Assembly (NCBI GenBank): GCA_025677815.1
Contig: JAIXMP010000060.1
Location: forward strand, 62,001-126,000
Length of the DNA: 64,000 nucleotides
Source of the DNA: Phascolomyces articulosus
Taxonomy: Eukaryota > Mucoromycota > Mucoromycetes > Mucorales > Lichtheimiaceae
Direction of reading: 5' to 3'
Every line of letters starts with the position of its first letter. The first letter of the stretch is position 1. The notes below the pieces were generated by a model, which was not told where the DNA came from, did not search any database, and saw nothing but the letters and a program-made list of their open reading frames with translations. Positions 12,424 to 24,880 of the stretch are shown here, in pieces. A program made the translations under genes and the position numbers.

Positions 12424-15400
12424 CTATTATATATATATATATATATACTTGATCCTTTTAACTATAGAGTTTATACATGTTGGTTATACAATCAAATTGT
12501 AATATTGTTTACATTTATCGTAATCCACATGGCAAACCAAAAAAAACCATATATATATATATATATATCATCCTTACTCTAATCATAATATAGAATCACA
12601 CCATCATTCATCATTCTATGATCATCATCTATCATCAATCATCAATCATCAAAAAGAATGGTATTGGTATATACGTATAGATCTTAATAGAACAATACAG
12701 TGATTGTATAACGTAATTTTATTTCTTCCCCGGATAAGAAAGTACAAGTGATAGATAAAAAGGTTTTTTAGGGGGGGAGGAGATTACACAAAAATATTAA
12801 TTCTGTTCCGAGCGACCCGACGTTACTTACTTTTTGCCTATCATCAATCTCTCGTTTTATCATCAATATGAATAAGATACTCATAATCATAGAGTATAAA
12901 AAAAAATAATGGGCGTAAAAAAAAGAGAAATAATCAACAATTTCTATTCTGTTCTAAAAACTAAGCATAACAATGACATTTTTATATTAGAGTAAAAAAA
13001 AAGGGGGTCACACACTTTTTTTTTGGTTTTCCCTTTTCTCTGGTTTATTATTAGTTAGAGATATTTACTTCATAATAAATAATGCACCGCATTTTTCTCT
13101 TTCAGTGCATTCCGAATTCAATTGAACCCCATGGAACTTTTTTTTTTATTCATGTAACATGAATAACTTTTTATCATTCCATGGAAATTCATTAAAAGTT
13201 CCAACATGTGATAATCTTTTTTTTTTTGTGGTAGTAGATGATGAATGAATGAATGAACCGTGGAAAAAAAAAAAAAACTATTTGCATAGTAGATGATGAT
13301 ATTGTCCGTTGTCTGTGCCAAAAAACGTTTTCAAATTTCCTAAAGAGTGGCAAATCCGGTGGGGAGAGTGAAAAAAGGTCTTTTGGAAAAAATTTTACAA
13401 CGTACCCATGATCAAGTAAGAATGACCTGGTGTAACTCTTTTTCTTTTTTAATGCTTTTTGGAATATATCACCCGTGGGTATTCTCTTCATCTATAAAAG
13501 AAAATGGATTTTGGTTCACGGGCCATCTTATATAAAGTTGGTATGTATGTATGTATGTAATAATGCATGACAACATAATATAAACGCATAAGACAAATGG
13601 AGAAAATAGAAATCTCTTTCTCGGGATTATTATTTTTTGTAAAGGATCGGCAAGACTTTCTAGGCACTCCTCCCCCCCCCTCTCTCTCTCTCATTTCTTT
13701 CTTTCTTTCTCTCTCTCTCTCTCCCCCGCCACCACCACTAAGTCATATAATATATCTGCAGTGTAACTCTTTCTTTTCTTTTTTTTTTATGTAAAATAAT
13801 AATCAAGTCGCGCTATAAAGTCCATCTTCTGAGAAGAATGAGTTATAAAAAAAAAATAAAACAACAGAAGCTTTTTAGAACCCAAAAAAAAACAACAAAC
13901 AATTCACATCATATGACGGAAAATGATATTTTTTTTATGCAGTTCATTATATATATATAGTTTAATATGTATACTAATGAAATCTCTACGTACTCCAATG
14001 AAAATGACTGGTTATTATTATTACTCACTTACTAATAATATATAATGCATTATGTGTGTATGAAATTTTGTTATAAGCCTAGAATCATAAATATATATAT
14101 ATAGATATTGATGAATTTTAGAAGCGCCACTCTATTCTATTGGAGAAATGCTAAAAGCCAAATAGTAAACAACAATGACAATAAAAAAAAAAAAGGATCG
14201 TGTGTGTGAATATTTTTGATGGATTGAATAACCACTTCCTTGATTGTTTGAAAAAACCGGAAGAATGGAAAAATGATTTTTGTTTATTATTTATTTGAGA
14301 GAAAAAAAAAGTAACCTTTATTTGTCAAGCCACGTAATTAGAATGAATCAATAGAAACACACCCAATTCTTCATCTATAAGTGAGGGTAGAGTAAAAGAC
14401 CCTGAGTTTAGTTCAGTAAACGAACAATACTACAACAACCAATAGAGAGAGATTAGTTCTTTCCTATAGGATGAACAGATCATTCCTATCAAGAAGAGAA
14501 AGTAATTATAGGTATTCCTAAAAAACCATAGGATTCTTATTCATTATGATACTTTTTTTTTATTAAACAACAACATGATATTATATTCGGTATTATTTAA
14601 ATGGAAAGGAAAGCTTTTTCATCATGACAGGGTCCATATGTAACTCAATTAATCAATCAGTCATTTAGAAAGAAAAAAAGAGGGTTCTTTCTTTCTCTTA
14701 GGGTAATATAATACTATATAACTAATAATAATTGGTGAATAGGATGATGATGATGTTGTGACCAACCGAAAAACTATTTTTTTTTGATACAGATGCAGGG
14801 GGGGGAAAGAAAGACATGATTGATTCTTTCTTCTCCCCCTTTATTTTTTATGTAACTGTCATCATCATTAGACTATCATAAAAATAACTATCTTTTTTTT
14901 CTCTCCTGCTTCGTTTACTTTGATTCTCCCTAAAAAGAATTCATAATTAAGTTTATTTGATACCTACCCAAAAAAAAAAAAACTTGGCGTAATTTTATAT
15001 TTGGGATAGGAATCAAGATGAGAAGAGAGAGAGAGAGAGAGACCATATTGAATTTGCATAAAAAAAACGCAAACACTTTGACAATTACCATTTTTATCTT
15101 ATACACCGTCCTATATTTTACTCAATTCAAAAATGATATATATAATAATATATATTTATTATTATTATTGTTGTTGTTGTTGTTTTTGATATTATGAAAA
15201 AATAATTCTGCATCTGTTTCATACAAAAGAAAAAAAATAGAAGAAAAAATAAAATAAAATTTGGTTTTATAGAATTATTTTTTTGTTTTTTGGAAATGAA
15301 CATAAAAAAAGGAAAAAAAAATAAAACAATGTAAAAGAAAGGGGGGAAGAAGAAGAAGGGGAAAAGGGTAATAAAAAAAAAGAAGAAAGGGTAATAATAA

Positions 15401-15675
15401 AAAAAAAAGACTATGTACAAGTCCTTAAAATATCATTGTCTAAGCAGAGAGAGAAGATGATTAAATAAAAAAAAAAGCTGCAAAACAAGATGAAAAATAT
15501 AATATATAAAATAATAAAAAAAAATACGCATGCAAAGAAGAAAAGAACAAAATAAAATATCAAAAAAAAAAAAATTAACTGCTTGCAGTCAAATTTGTAA
15601 AGAGAATTTTTTAGGAATTAATAATAATAATAATAAAAGAGCCTTAGAGAAGAAAGAAGAAGAAATGAAGCTTAG

Positions 15676-15696
15676 GTGTGTGTGTGTGTGTGTGTG
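15676..15696. repeat. GT dinucleotide microsatellite
   Basis: About ten GT units in the 3' flank of the zinc-finger gene, followed by TGTATG variants. Confidence 0.9.
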
Positions 15697-15889
15697 CGTG
15701 AGTGTGTTAAATAAAAAAAATATGTATGTATGTGTGTGTAAAAAAGTGTGTGAGTTATGAGTTATGTTTTTTTAAAAAAAAAGTAAAAAACAATAAGAAA
15801 AAAAAAAGATGCAACAAGGGGGGGTGGGGTTTATAAGAAGTTTGAAAATTGTAAAATAAAAAGAATCATTATAAAGGGAAAAAAAATCA

Positions 15890-17206
15890 TTACAAAAAGG
15901 TTTGCATATAGTTGCTGAATGTAGAATTGGTATTATGTACGGGTGAAGAAGAAACAGAGGAAGAAGTAGAAGAAGAAGTAGTGGTAGGGGTGGTAGTTGT
16001 CGCCGAGTGGTTATTATTTTTAGTGTTACCATTAGAAGTAGAAGTAGTAGTATGACCTTTTTCTTTGTTGGTATGACGATGAATACGAATATGTTGATTT
16101 AAATTATCAGAACGTGAAAAACGTTTGGAACAAGAATGATAAGGACATTCAAATGGTTTTTCCAATGTATGAATTGAACGAATATGACGTTTCAAATGTT
16201 CAGATCGTTTAAATACTTTGCCACAATCATCATGTCGACATGTAAACATCTTTTGACCTGTAGCACCTGGATGACTTGATACTCGACGTCCACGCGATCG
16301 TGTTTGTTTGACTTTACCATTTTTGGCCTTGGTATTGGTAGTCTTTGTAGTAGTATTTTCTGGTTTGGTTGATTGTTGTTGTTGAGAAGAAAGAGATGTA
16401 TCACTACTACTATTGCTACTACTACAACTACTGGTCGATGAAGCACGTTCACGGAATGAAGCATCTTCCATTGGCATAACAGCGGTGGGAGCTGCCGTCA
16501 AGGCAGAAGCATCCACCATATAATTATTAGATGAAAGAGGATGATGATAATCCAATAAACTTGTAGTAGTCGTTGAAGGAACACAATAATTATTCAAATC
16601 TTGATGAGGTGTTGTCGACATTAAAATTGATCTTGGAGTCATGCTTTCATTCAAATCCATAGGAGATGAAGTAGTAGCAGCGAACCAAGCAGTAGCAGCA
16701 GCGGCAGCAGCAGCAGCAGTAGTCATTGAATCATGAGTAGTAGCATGATAATAAGAAGAAGGTGCTGTCGTAGTCGTATTAGACATGGATTGTTGTTGAA
16801 CAGATAATGAATCCATGAATGAATAATGAGAATGATGTTGTTGTTTATGAGGATAATTTCCTTGTTGTTGTTCCAAAGGATGAGGTTGATGTTGTTGTTG
16901 CAAATAAACATATTCTTCATAATCATTACTTGGTGAAGGTGTTTGTTGTTCTGTATCGGATAAACTGGCTTCACTTTGATTGGATAAAAGTTCAGCATAA
17001 CTAAAACGACGCATATAGTCATAATTATCCTGAGGTTGTTGAGGGTACAAACAAGAAGTTCCCAAGTTGAAAGAAGTGGTCGTATTCGTGGTAGGTAAAC
17101 CGCAATCGCCAGCGTTAGCGGCTACTGTAGCTGCTGTAGCAGCATGATGAGGATGAGAATCGAATTGTTGGGAAGCAACATGAATTTGAGATGATGGTGA
17201 ATACAT
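15890..17206 (-). CDS. Msn2/4-like C2H2 zinc-finger transcription factor
   Basis: Single-exon minus-strand gene of 438 residues. Two adjacent C2H2 fingers lie at about residues 320-378. Finger 1 has C-x4-C and the helix RSEHLKRH; finger 2 has C-x4-C and the helix RSDNLNQH, joined by the linker HTLEKPFEC. These helices are the ones that read the stress-response element (AGGGG) in Msn2/Msn4-type factors, so a similar target is expected; this is family inference. The rest is low complexity: Gln/His tracts, a run of nine alanines near residue 165, and Ser/Thr/Asn-rich ends, as in yeast stress regulators. A basic stretch with [10 protein letters not shown] before the fingers may serve as nuclear localisation signal. 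C-x4-C spacing in both fingers differs from the C-x2-C of yeast Msn2. The ATG at 17206 is the first in frame. Confidence 0.88.
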   Translation of the reverse strand: MYSPSSQIHVASQQFDSHPHHAATAATVAANAGDCGLPTTNTTTSFNLGTSCLYPQQPQDNYDYMRRFSYAELLSNQSEASLSDTEQQTPSPSNDYEEYVYLQQQHQPHPLEQQQGNYPHKQQHHSHYSFMDSLSVQQQSMSNTTTTAPSSYYHATTHDSMTTAAAAAAAATAWFAATTSSPMDLNESMTPRSILMSTTPHQDLNNYCVPSTTTTSLLDYHHPLSSNNYMVDASALTAAPTAVMPMEDASFRERASSTSSCSSSNSSSDTSLSSQQQQSTKPENTTTKTTNTKAKNGKVKQTRSRGRRVSSHPGATGQKMFTCRHDDCGKVFKRSEHLKRHIRSIHTLEKPFECPYHSCSKRFSRSDNLNQHIRIHRHTNKEKGHTTTSTSNGNTKNNNHSATTTTPTTTSSSTSSSVSSSPVHNTNSTFSNYMQTFL

Positions 17207-18031
17207 TTTTTTTTTGTTTTTTTTTTGGATGATACGTGATTTGAGAGGGGTATGTGTGTAAATGTATATATACGAAAAGAGAGGATGCTTTTTTTTTTAT
17301 ATAAATATATGTATATATATATATATATATACTTTGTAATCTATTAAAATAAAGAATGATTAATATATATGATTTGTTCATGTTCTCATGATGATGATGA
17401 TTGATATTTACCCGTTTGGATGACTGATGTATACTAAGTAATAATAATAATGATAATAAAGGCAGAAGCAGGTTCTACACAAGATTACTTTTTTTTTTAT
17501 ATAAAATAAAATAAATAAAAAAAAAAGAAGAAGAAGAGAAAAAGGATAAAGACTTTTTAAATAAGAAGAACGATTGCTTTGTGTGTTTTACGATTTTCCT
17601 TACTCTTTGTCAAAAAGAAAAGGGGAAACCAATAAATGAAAGTAAATCAGAAAATAAGGGGATGAACGGAGGGAGGAGTATTATTGATGATGATGATGAT
17701 GAAAAGGAAAGAAGTTATTATAATAGTAATAATAATAATTTAGAATGAATGAACGAGATTGAGGTATATAAAATAACTCTCGGCGAAATGAAAAGAAAGG
17801 ATGAATAAAAAGGCAAAGGAAGAGAAAAAAAAAAAAGGGTAAAAAGGATCCTTTTTTTCAAAGCTTTTTATAAAAAGTAATTTTTTATTTTTTTTATTAT
17901 TTTGAAAGATGGAAATATGCAATCGATGATTATTTTTAGTTGACTTGCATATAACAAATAATAATAATAATTATAATTATTTCATAAGATTTCATGTTAA
18001 ATGATGATTATAGGATGAAATGATACGCAAC

Positions 18032-18053
18032 TTTTTTTTTTTTTTTTTTTTTT
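18032..18053. repeat. 22-base poly-T tract
   Basis: An uninterrupted T run, the longest homopolymer I saw in the window. Confidence 0.9.
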
Positions 18054-18797
18054 GTGCCAAGTAAATAATAAAAAATAATCCAGGTTTTCTGACATTGAAT
18101 ATAGTTAATGCCAAAAAAAATACTAAATATAATGTTATTTACAGAGAGTTCACGGGGGAGTAGAGAAAGGCTTTACTATCTCACTTTTGCCTTTTAAAGT
18201 ATATTCAAAACCGGTTTTTTCTTTCTTTCAATTGGATTATATGTATATATTACCCACGGCCTCGTTCTTTTGCATGCATTTTATATATATATCTTTTATA
18301 TTTCAATACCAAAGATGATGCATTATAATAACACGTATTATTATATATTATATCTACTTGCATCCTATCTATCCACTTTGTAATAATAATAATATATAAA
18401 AAAAAGAGTTGATAATAATATCGTTCAATAAAAAAAAAATAAAAAAATTATGTATGTAATATAATCTTATATACGCCTGATCATCATTTATAACATTCTT
18501 TATTATTTATTTTCATCATTTTCGTAATGGTGGATAATGACGAATGATCAGCAATGACACTCATGCAAGTGACATATAAACAAACAGTATAGGAACATGC
18601 GTCTGATTACCTTGTTCGGCGTTTTTGATGGAAACTATCGTCAGCAATAAAAAGTTGACAGCACGGTTTTTTTTTAAGTGATGGACTTTCGTCATGGAAA
18701 GGAAAAATATAACTTTATTTTTTTGGGGGGAGGGGAGGATTTATATGTGGATGTGTGTATTAATTGATAGGTTTTGAATGTTATTTTTTTTTGGTGG

Positions 18798-18798
<1 letters not shown>

Positions 18799-18825
<27 letters not shown>
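18799..18825. repeat. GA dinucleotide microsatellite
   Basis: About 13 uninterrupted GA units in the gene-free region. Confidence 0.92.
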
Positions 18826-18830
<5 letters not shown>

Positions 18831-19704
18831 TGGAAATGCATGATAAGGGGATTTGGGGGGAGGGGAGGATGTGTGTGTGTGTGTATGTATGGAAAGAGAA
18901 AAGGAGAGAAAAGCCATTTTAGTTATTTAAAAAAAGCAGTCCACAACAAATTCGCAAATCATGTAAAAAAAAAAAAGTTATAGTTATTTTGACCAATGAA
19001 TTCTCTCTCTCCCCCCACATCCAAAAAAAATGTGTGTTTCTATGTCAATAATTGCACCGTGCACAGAGCAACTTATTATTATTATTAGTTAGCTTAGAAA
19101 AAATTTCGAGTTTGACGACTTCAAACCCTGCAAGTGGATTGATCGACTCAATATTACTTTACTTGGTCCTTCTCAACTCTTTATTATTATTACTATTTAT
19201 CATCGCGCGATCCCCATTCACACTGTTTATTATATATTTTAAAAAACAACAAGGATATATATATATATAACTTTAAAATAAAAAACACTTGTATATATAT
19301 ATTTTTTATATGAAAAAAGATTTCTCCAGTCAAAAGTTTCCTAATTTTGATGGTAACACAAAAAGAGGGTACTTTTTATTATTATTATTATCAAAAAGCA
19401 ATGTATCTATTATATATATATCAAAACATGTCATTATTTTCAATTGTCTAGAACTTTTTTTTATATGATAGGATCAAGGAGGATATATATATATATATAA
19501 GGAGAAGAAGAGAGAGAGAAAAAAAAGATATATCCATGTGTGTGGAAAACACAAAATGAGTTCTATTCCTTCTATTCTTTATTATTATTTAATGATGAAG
19601 TAGAATAGCGCAGGAGGACATAATAATAATATTGGTTAAGAATTATGCAAAGTTATACTATACAGATTATATATATAGATAGGTAAAGTAATAATAATAG
19701 TAGT

Positions 19705-19707
<3 letters not shown>

Positions 19708-19736
<29 letters not shown>
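19708..19736. repeat. TA dinucleotide microsatellite
   Basis: About 14 uninterrupted TA units. Confidence 0.92.
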
Positions 19737-19738
<2 letters not shown>

Positions 19739-20240
19739 CATGAGAATCACCCCCTTTATTATTTGAAATAATTCCTATTAATGTCAATTTAAAACGTGCT
19801 CACAGACTTTTTTCATATTGAAAAATAGAAAAAAAAAAGTGACTGGGAAAATCCGGATTCCCAGTACTATTTTGTTGAAATCTAATGCATGTACGCATGG
19901 CTTTTTATAACACTCTTACTACTACTTTACTATCTAACTATCTACTACGCGAATGACATGTGTTTTTTTTTACAATGCGGTTGTCATTCTCCAATCAAAA
20001 TTGGATATATATTCTCCTTCAAAAAAAGAAAAATATAAAAAAAAAAGATCGACATAAAATCTCTATCAACTACGACGTTATACAAATGATAGAGTAAATG
20101 ATAGTGTATTGACATGTTGACAGTTCCATAATAATAATAATAATAATCATAACTTGATAAAAATATTCAACTTTCAAAATATCCTACTTTTTCTCTCGCC
20201 CCTTTTAAGATTTTCTACTGGGTCTGCTGTATCACCCACA

Positions 20241-20243
<3 letters not shown>

Positions 20244-20293
<50 letters not shown>

Positions 20294-20294
20294 T
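20244..20294. repeat. TTA trinucleotide microsatellite
   Basis: About 17 uninterrupted TTA units, the longest microsatellite I saw, some 210 bp past the stop codon of the ribosomal-protein gene (its 3' side). Confidence 0.93.
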
Positions 20295-20502
20295 TGACTT
20301 TTTGTATGCGCACGAGGCACCATGCCATGCTTAAAAATAACTTATTCCCCTTCTTACCCAATCTCCTCCCCCCCTTTTTTTTTCTTCATCATTATCCCTC
20401 AATTGTGGCATAAATAATGATTTACGGTGGTAGAAGGAAAAAAGAATAAACATCATTTTATTATTATTATTACATGAACATATAAGCCATTGTTAATAAG
20501 TT

Positions 20503-21477
20503 TTAATTTTTATTTTTATCAGATACTAAACGAGCCATCATTTCCATTAATGCAGCATGATTTGGATTTGGATCCAATTCTTGATCATCATGACCACTTG
20601 ATTGTGTCAAAAACATATCTTCTGCTCGCATGGTTCTGAATAAATGATGATTATTATCTTGTCGTTGTTGTTGTTTTTGTTGTTGTTGTGAAGATGATTT
20701 TTGATCATCACTGGTAGAATTCACCAAAGAAGTGGCGGAAAGTGGTTGATGTAAACGTAAAGTCACACGAGGTCGACCCTCCTTGTCAAATCCAGCATAT
20801 TGTACATAAAATGTACGTACGGAACGATTTCCAGTTCTTTTAATATTTAAAGCCATCCGTTTTGGTAAAAAGGCAACGACACCCCCTACACCTACAGCAT
20901 AACCACCTTCCACGGGACCTAAAATACGTCCTTGTACTGGATAACCCATTTCTACTACTTGTGATTGAGGATCACTATAGGTAGGACCCACGATACGACT
21001 ATGACTACCACCTTGAGGTAACTCTTGACTACTGGATGAATGAAAAGTAGCCCCCAAAAATTCAAATACTTGATCTTGAACCAATTCTTTGGATTTTAAT
21101 TGATTATGAAATTCAGGTGCTTTTTTCTTTGCTTGTTTTATAAATTGTTTAAACTCGGCCGGGGTCATGGTGTCAATATTATATTCTTTTTGTTCATGTC
21201 GAGCAATAGGTCGTTTACTACTGTTGGGGAAATTTTCTTTCCATCGTCGAATAAATAATACTTGAGAACTACCCGATTCCCATGGTGTTTGATGTTCATT
21301 GGTATCGAGATTGGATACTGTAATATGAGGTGTACGAATGACAGAGGGTAAATTACGTTTCAAACCCCATTCTCCCCATCGTTTACAATTTTTTGACGTA
21401 GTATAAACTTGAGAAAGTTTTCGATCGAAACTTGCAAGTCGTGAATGACGGAGTGCACTGGCAAATGTCTTATCCAT
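20503..21477 (-). CDS. MRP51: Mitochondrial small-subunit ribosomal protein, MRP51 (bS1m) type
   Basis: Single-exon minus-strand gene of 324 residues. The N-terminus has FASALRHSRLASFDRKLSQ, then WGEWGLKRNLP, RTPHITVSNLDTNEHQTPW and FIRRWKENFP, the hallmark of the fungal Mrp51 family (initial helix, W-G-x-W-G-L-K-R, LDT-x-E). The middle, FLGATFHSS to RVTLRLHQP, contains a small beta-rich region with GRILGPVEGGYAVGVGGVVAFLP, reminiscent of the S1-like fold of bS1m. A Gln/Asn-rich tract sits near residues 262-275. Known role: a subunit of the mitochondrial small ribosomal subunit that interacts with mRNA 5' leaders during translation. No intron. The ATG at 21477 starts the conserved N-terminus. 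Confidence 0.82.
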   Translation of the reverse strand: MDKTFASALRHSRLASFDRKLSQVYTTSKNCKRWGEWGLKRNLPSVIRTPHITVSNLDTNEHQTPWESGSSQVLFIRRWKENFPNSSKRPIARHEQKEYNIDTMTPAEFKQFIKQAKKKAPEFHNQLKSKELVQDQVFEFLGATFHSSSSQELPQGGSHSRIVGPTYSDPQSQVVEMGYPVQGRILGPVEGGYAVGVGGVVAFLPKRMALNIKRTGNRSVRTFYVQYAGFDKEGRPRVTLRLHQPLSATSLVNSTSDDQKSSSQQQQKQQQRQDNNHHLFRTMRAEDMFLTQSSGHDDQELDPNPNHAALMEMMARLVSDKNKN

Positions 21478-23603
21478 GATGGGTTATATTTTTTTTTATT
21501 ACTTGTCAAATGGTGTATGTGTGTTCTCACCAAATAGGTATCTCTCAAATGATTAATGTGTTTTTTTTCAGGGCTTTCATTCAAAGGTGTACAAATTGTC
21601 CACACAAGCCTCCATTTTTTTTTCAAGTTCCGAGTATCTCACTTATTAGAGCATTGATAGCATAAAATAGTTTAATACTTAATCTTCTTTTTTACTAGAG
21701 GAAAATGATAACATATATATATACTTTATCATCTTATAAATAAGTAAATAAATAAAAAAGAATTCTCTCTCTGTCTCTCATTTTTTTAAAGAAAATGACT
21801 CCTAAAAAAATAATAATAACTAATCTTTCGTTATATAAACTTTATAAAAAAAGCTTAATTTCTTTCAAAATGTGAAAAAGAGTATGAAAAGTAGAATATA
21901 TTTTGGCACGTCCTTTTTTTTCAAATAAGTAACAGTAACTCCTCCCCCTGTTTTAAATACTTTAAAAAAAAGTGTGACAATAAGACCTCCCACACTATCT
22001 ATCTCCCCCCTCTTTCTAAAAGATATTTACTGTTTTTTTATTGCATATTTATTTTGTCATTATATATCGGGATGGAATTTTATCGGATGATCGACATTCT
22101 ATATACAAATATCACTTTATTGAAAGACCAAGTAATTGACAGAAGTAAAGGAGGGGGGGAGGTTGATTTACTGCAATGGTAGTTAGTTAGTGAGTAGGAG
22201 TACATATGAGATGCATATATGGGAAAAAAAAAGAAGAAGGGAGGAAAGGTTGAAATAATAGAGGGAGAAGATCAAGTTTGATGAGGAGGATGTATATGCA
22301 TATACGATTTAGATAGATAGACCATAATACTTTTTTTTTTTAAGATTTTCCAACTATTTTTTTTTTCCAGTTCTTTGGTTTTATCTTTACGGAGAAAAGA
22401 TACGATGGTGTGCATAAAAGAAAAACACTCATGAGTTCAAAAAGATCATATTTATTTGTTGCCAAACAACTGGATATAGAATTAAAAAATACGTTATCCT
22501 GTGACTTGAAAAAGAAACAAAACCACTCCAATTCATTATTTCTATTCTTGGTTAATACTTTTTTTTTTGTATTTTGAGCTATATAACTCATATTATTATA
22601 CTGACAAAGATCTTCCAAAAAAAAACAACAACAATTGTTACTTTTGTACATAATACGTAATCGATGATGATATTGCCTAATACAATCAACAAAATATATT
22701 TTCTAACAAACCAAAGGAAAAAATGGGGCTCATCATGAGAATGAATAAAAAAAACCATATGCTTTTTTTTTTTTTTTACAAATTTATCAATAGTAGTTAC
22801 TATGTAAATATATCACCATGTTAACCCATATTAAAACAATGATCGTTCTTTTATCATCGATAGTATACATTAAAAAAAGCACCGCATGTTATCTCCTTTT
22901 TAGATATCTCTAACGGAGTATGACACGTCGTCCGTTTGTTCAATGATTTTTTTTTTTGGCATGTTTGTTTAAAGAACTCATTCATAGAATGAGGTTTCTT
23001 CTCTTTTCGTAATACATGTTCAATTTCTATATACTTAGCCTACTACATGATTATTTTTTTTCTAGAAGTAGTTTTTTAAAATTTATATATATTAGATACT
23101 TTTTTAAGATCAAAAGGATTTCATACATATAGTCAATAGATAAAACTAATTTATTGATAGGAAGTATATTATATATAAAAAATTGAAATAAACTATCCAT
23201 TATGTACTGTAAGCAAGAATTATCAAAAAGCTTTTTGTTCATTTAATAAAAATATTTGTTCTATAATAATAAAAATTGGATTTTCTCGTCCAATGATATT
23301 TAGATATCATGCATCCAATGAGTGGTGATTTTCCTTTTTGGATGCTTATTTTGATATCCATGTATTGTCACGTAGTTGTATCCATATATCATCGTCACAT
23401 CATCATATCATCCATTCGAAGAACACACGTATTTAATTCCCAATTATTCCATCTATATCATTATCATTATTAGTTAAAAAACATATAAATACCTTTCCAT
23501 CATTGAATAATAAAACAAATATTATATTCTTTTAGTTTATCTTTTTATCTTAATTGATCTACCAAAATATATTACAGGCACAACATTACAGGAAATATTT
23601 ATT
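21478..23603. other. Intergenic, no gene seen
   Basis: This holds the upstream side of the minus-strand ribosomal-protein gene and the approach to the decayed gene at 23.7 kb. A and T runs are frequent up to about 22.9 kb and thin out after it. Frames on either strand are short and without family motifs. Confidence 0.6.
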
Positions 23604-23684
23604 GTCACCGGTGACAAAGTGACAGTAATTTTGAATTTTTAACTTCGTCACCAGTGACAGGATATATTCCTTGTCACCAGTGAC
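23604..23684. promoter_or_regulatory. Three copies of a 12-bp palindrome GTCACCRGTGAC
   Basis: The copies lie at 23604-23615 (centre CCGG), 23647-23658 and 23673-23684 (centre CCAG). Start-to-start spacing is 43 and 26 bp. A half site GTGAC also occurs at about 23620. The first copy is a perfect palindrome; the other two each have one central mismatch. The cluster lies just upstream of a decayed plus-strand gene. It could be a dimer-binding operator, or part of a mobile-element end; the sequence does not decide. Confidence 0.7.
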
Positions 23685-23710
23685 ACTTCTTTTTTATTTT
23701 TTTTAGCTCT

Positions 23711-24880
23711 GCATTATGTCGGATGTTCATCTTCCAACCCAGTATTGACCTGGGAACAGACATGATTTCAAAACTCATAATTCACGAAAAGGATGTCATG
23801 GATCTAAATAACAAAGTATTTTCTAGGTATGACTTGTCAACAATAGCTTTTTTTATTCAAAAAAAAAAAAAACCAAAGGTCCTCAAGCATAAAACAATTA
23901 CTTGGTCAAACCCACCGAATGGATTAATGGTACAAGATCGGATGTACTTTTTATCTACAAAGCAAGTGATGCTTTGTTCCCCCCTCCTATATTGATTGAA
24001 ATTCAACATATTGTTAATAAAAAGTTTATCCAGCATGTCATAAGATATTCCTTGTTAGTAATCAAGAAATAGAATGTAGTTCCAATCGTCTTGACATTCT
24101 CAATTGCTTTCGATACACTATGACGTTTCAAAATGAATAAAAAAATACACACACACACAAGTCTCACTCACCCTTTACTTCTTCGCTATCCCTGTCAGCT
24201 ATGGACGCAATTGTTATATTGTTGATAAAAGTGTTTTGGAGACAAATTTAGAAAATGCCATTAATTCTATTTGCAGCCCTATCTATATTCTTATCTTGAC
24301 AAGACTCATACCTTTGTAGCTCTCCCTACCATGCAGATCCCACCATCAAACTCTTATACTGTGTTGAGCCTATCATCATATAGGGGGGCTACTATTGCAA
24401 CAAATGACCATGCCATCCATGATATTTTGTATCTTTGTCAAGAAATAAAATGTTTTTTTTGAATCATTACAACAGCTTCTTGAAGAAAGTGATGGCAATG
24501 TACCCAGAAACAATGCCAGTCATGAACAACATTATACTTTTGATGGACATTTATGAAAAAAAAATATTAACAAGAAACTTCTGATACTGATGATGACACC
24601 AATAATTTACCCACTGATACTAATACACTGATACTTTACCCGCCGTTACCAGTACCCGGTTGTCCTCCAGTGCTAATAGGCGCCCACTCGCTGATAACAA
24701 TTGGGAATTTGTTCAAGACTACTTGGATGGTATGGAAGATGGAGAGGCAGTTCATTGGAATCCAATTTATACACAAGGGAAGGATCAAGGTCTTTTTTTT
24801 ATCAATTATACAAAGGTATCGTCCATGAAATGAGCGTATTATCGTATGAAAAATTCAAACACAATAATAGTACTTTTTAT
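23711..24880 (+). pseudogene. Decayed gene of a lineage-specific family with an IEIQ nuclease-like motif
   Basis: Three frames must be combined to read it. The first block (23723-23990) has FQPSIDLGTDMISKL, VFSRYDLSTIAFF and PNGLMVQDRMYFLSTK; a frameshift near 23960 leads to ALFPPPILIEIQHIVNKKF, and further blocks include DPTIKLLYCVEP (near 24335-24370) and NNWEFVQDYLDGMEDGE (near 24700-24750), followed by GKDQGLFFINYT. I recall proteins with these blocks in Mucorales, of unknown function and often multicopy. The hydrophobic-IEIQ pattern with a following Lys-Lys resembles the E-x-Q/K end of PD-(D/E)XK nuclease folds, so a selfish or Rpn-like nuclease is possible, but that is inference. Several in-frame stops show that it is dead. 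Boundaries are approximate. Confidence 0.55.

Larger units (their letters stand above)
10403..15889. other. Long gene-free region upstream of the bHLH gene
   Basis: About 5.5 kb without a supportable gene. It should include the promoter and 5' UTR of the minus-strand bHLH gene and the 3' flank of the zinc-finger gene. Content is homopolymers, TA, GA and GT microsatellites, a GTTACT repeat at 12393-12423 and a nested inverted repeat near 13128-13185. Small GC-richer islets occur, for example near 11235-11275 (a CCCGGGTCGG and a GATCCGAC) and 12805-12825. Open frames are repeat products. One B-box-like GGTTCAAATC near 11070 has no matching tRNA fold. Confidence 0.6.
17207..20502. other. Long gene-free region upstream of the zinc-finger gene
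   Basis: About 3.3 kb with no supportable gene. It holds the promoter side of the minus-strand zinc-finger gene and the 3' flank of the ribosomal-protein gene. Simple repeats dominate: a 22-base T run, GA, TA and TTA tracts, and many ATA/ATAA runs. A TA tract near 17310-17330 may be part of the 5' UTR or promoter. Confidence 0.6.

Noticed and set aside
13128..13185. Nested inverted repeat (CCATGG ... TTCATG/CATGAA ... CCATGG)
   Set aside because: Short arms in AT-rich DNA without flanking duplications or similar copies seen; chance is likely.
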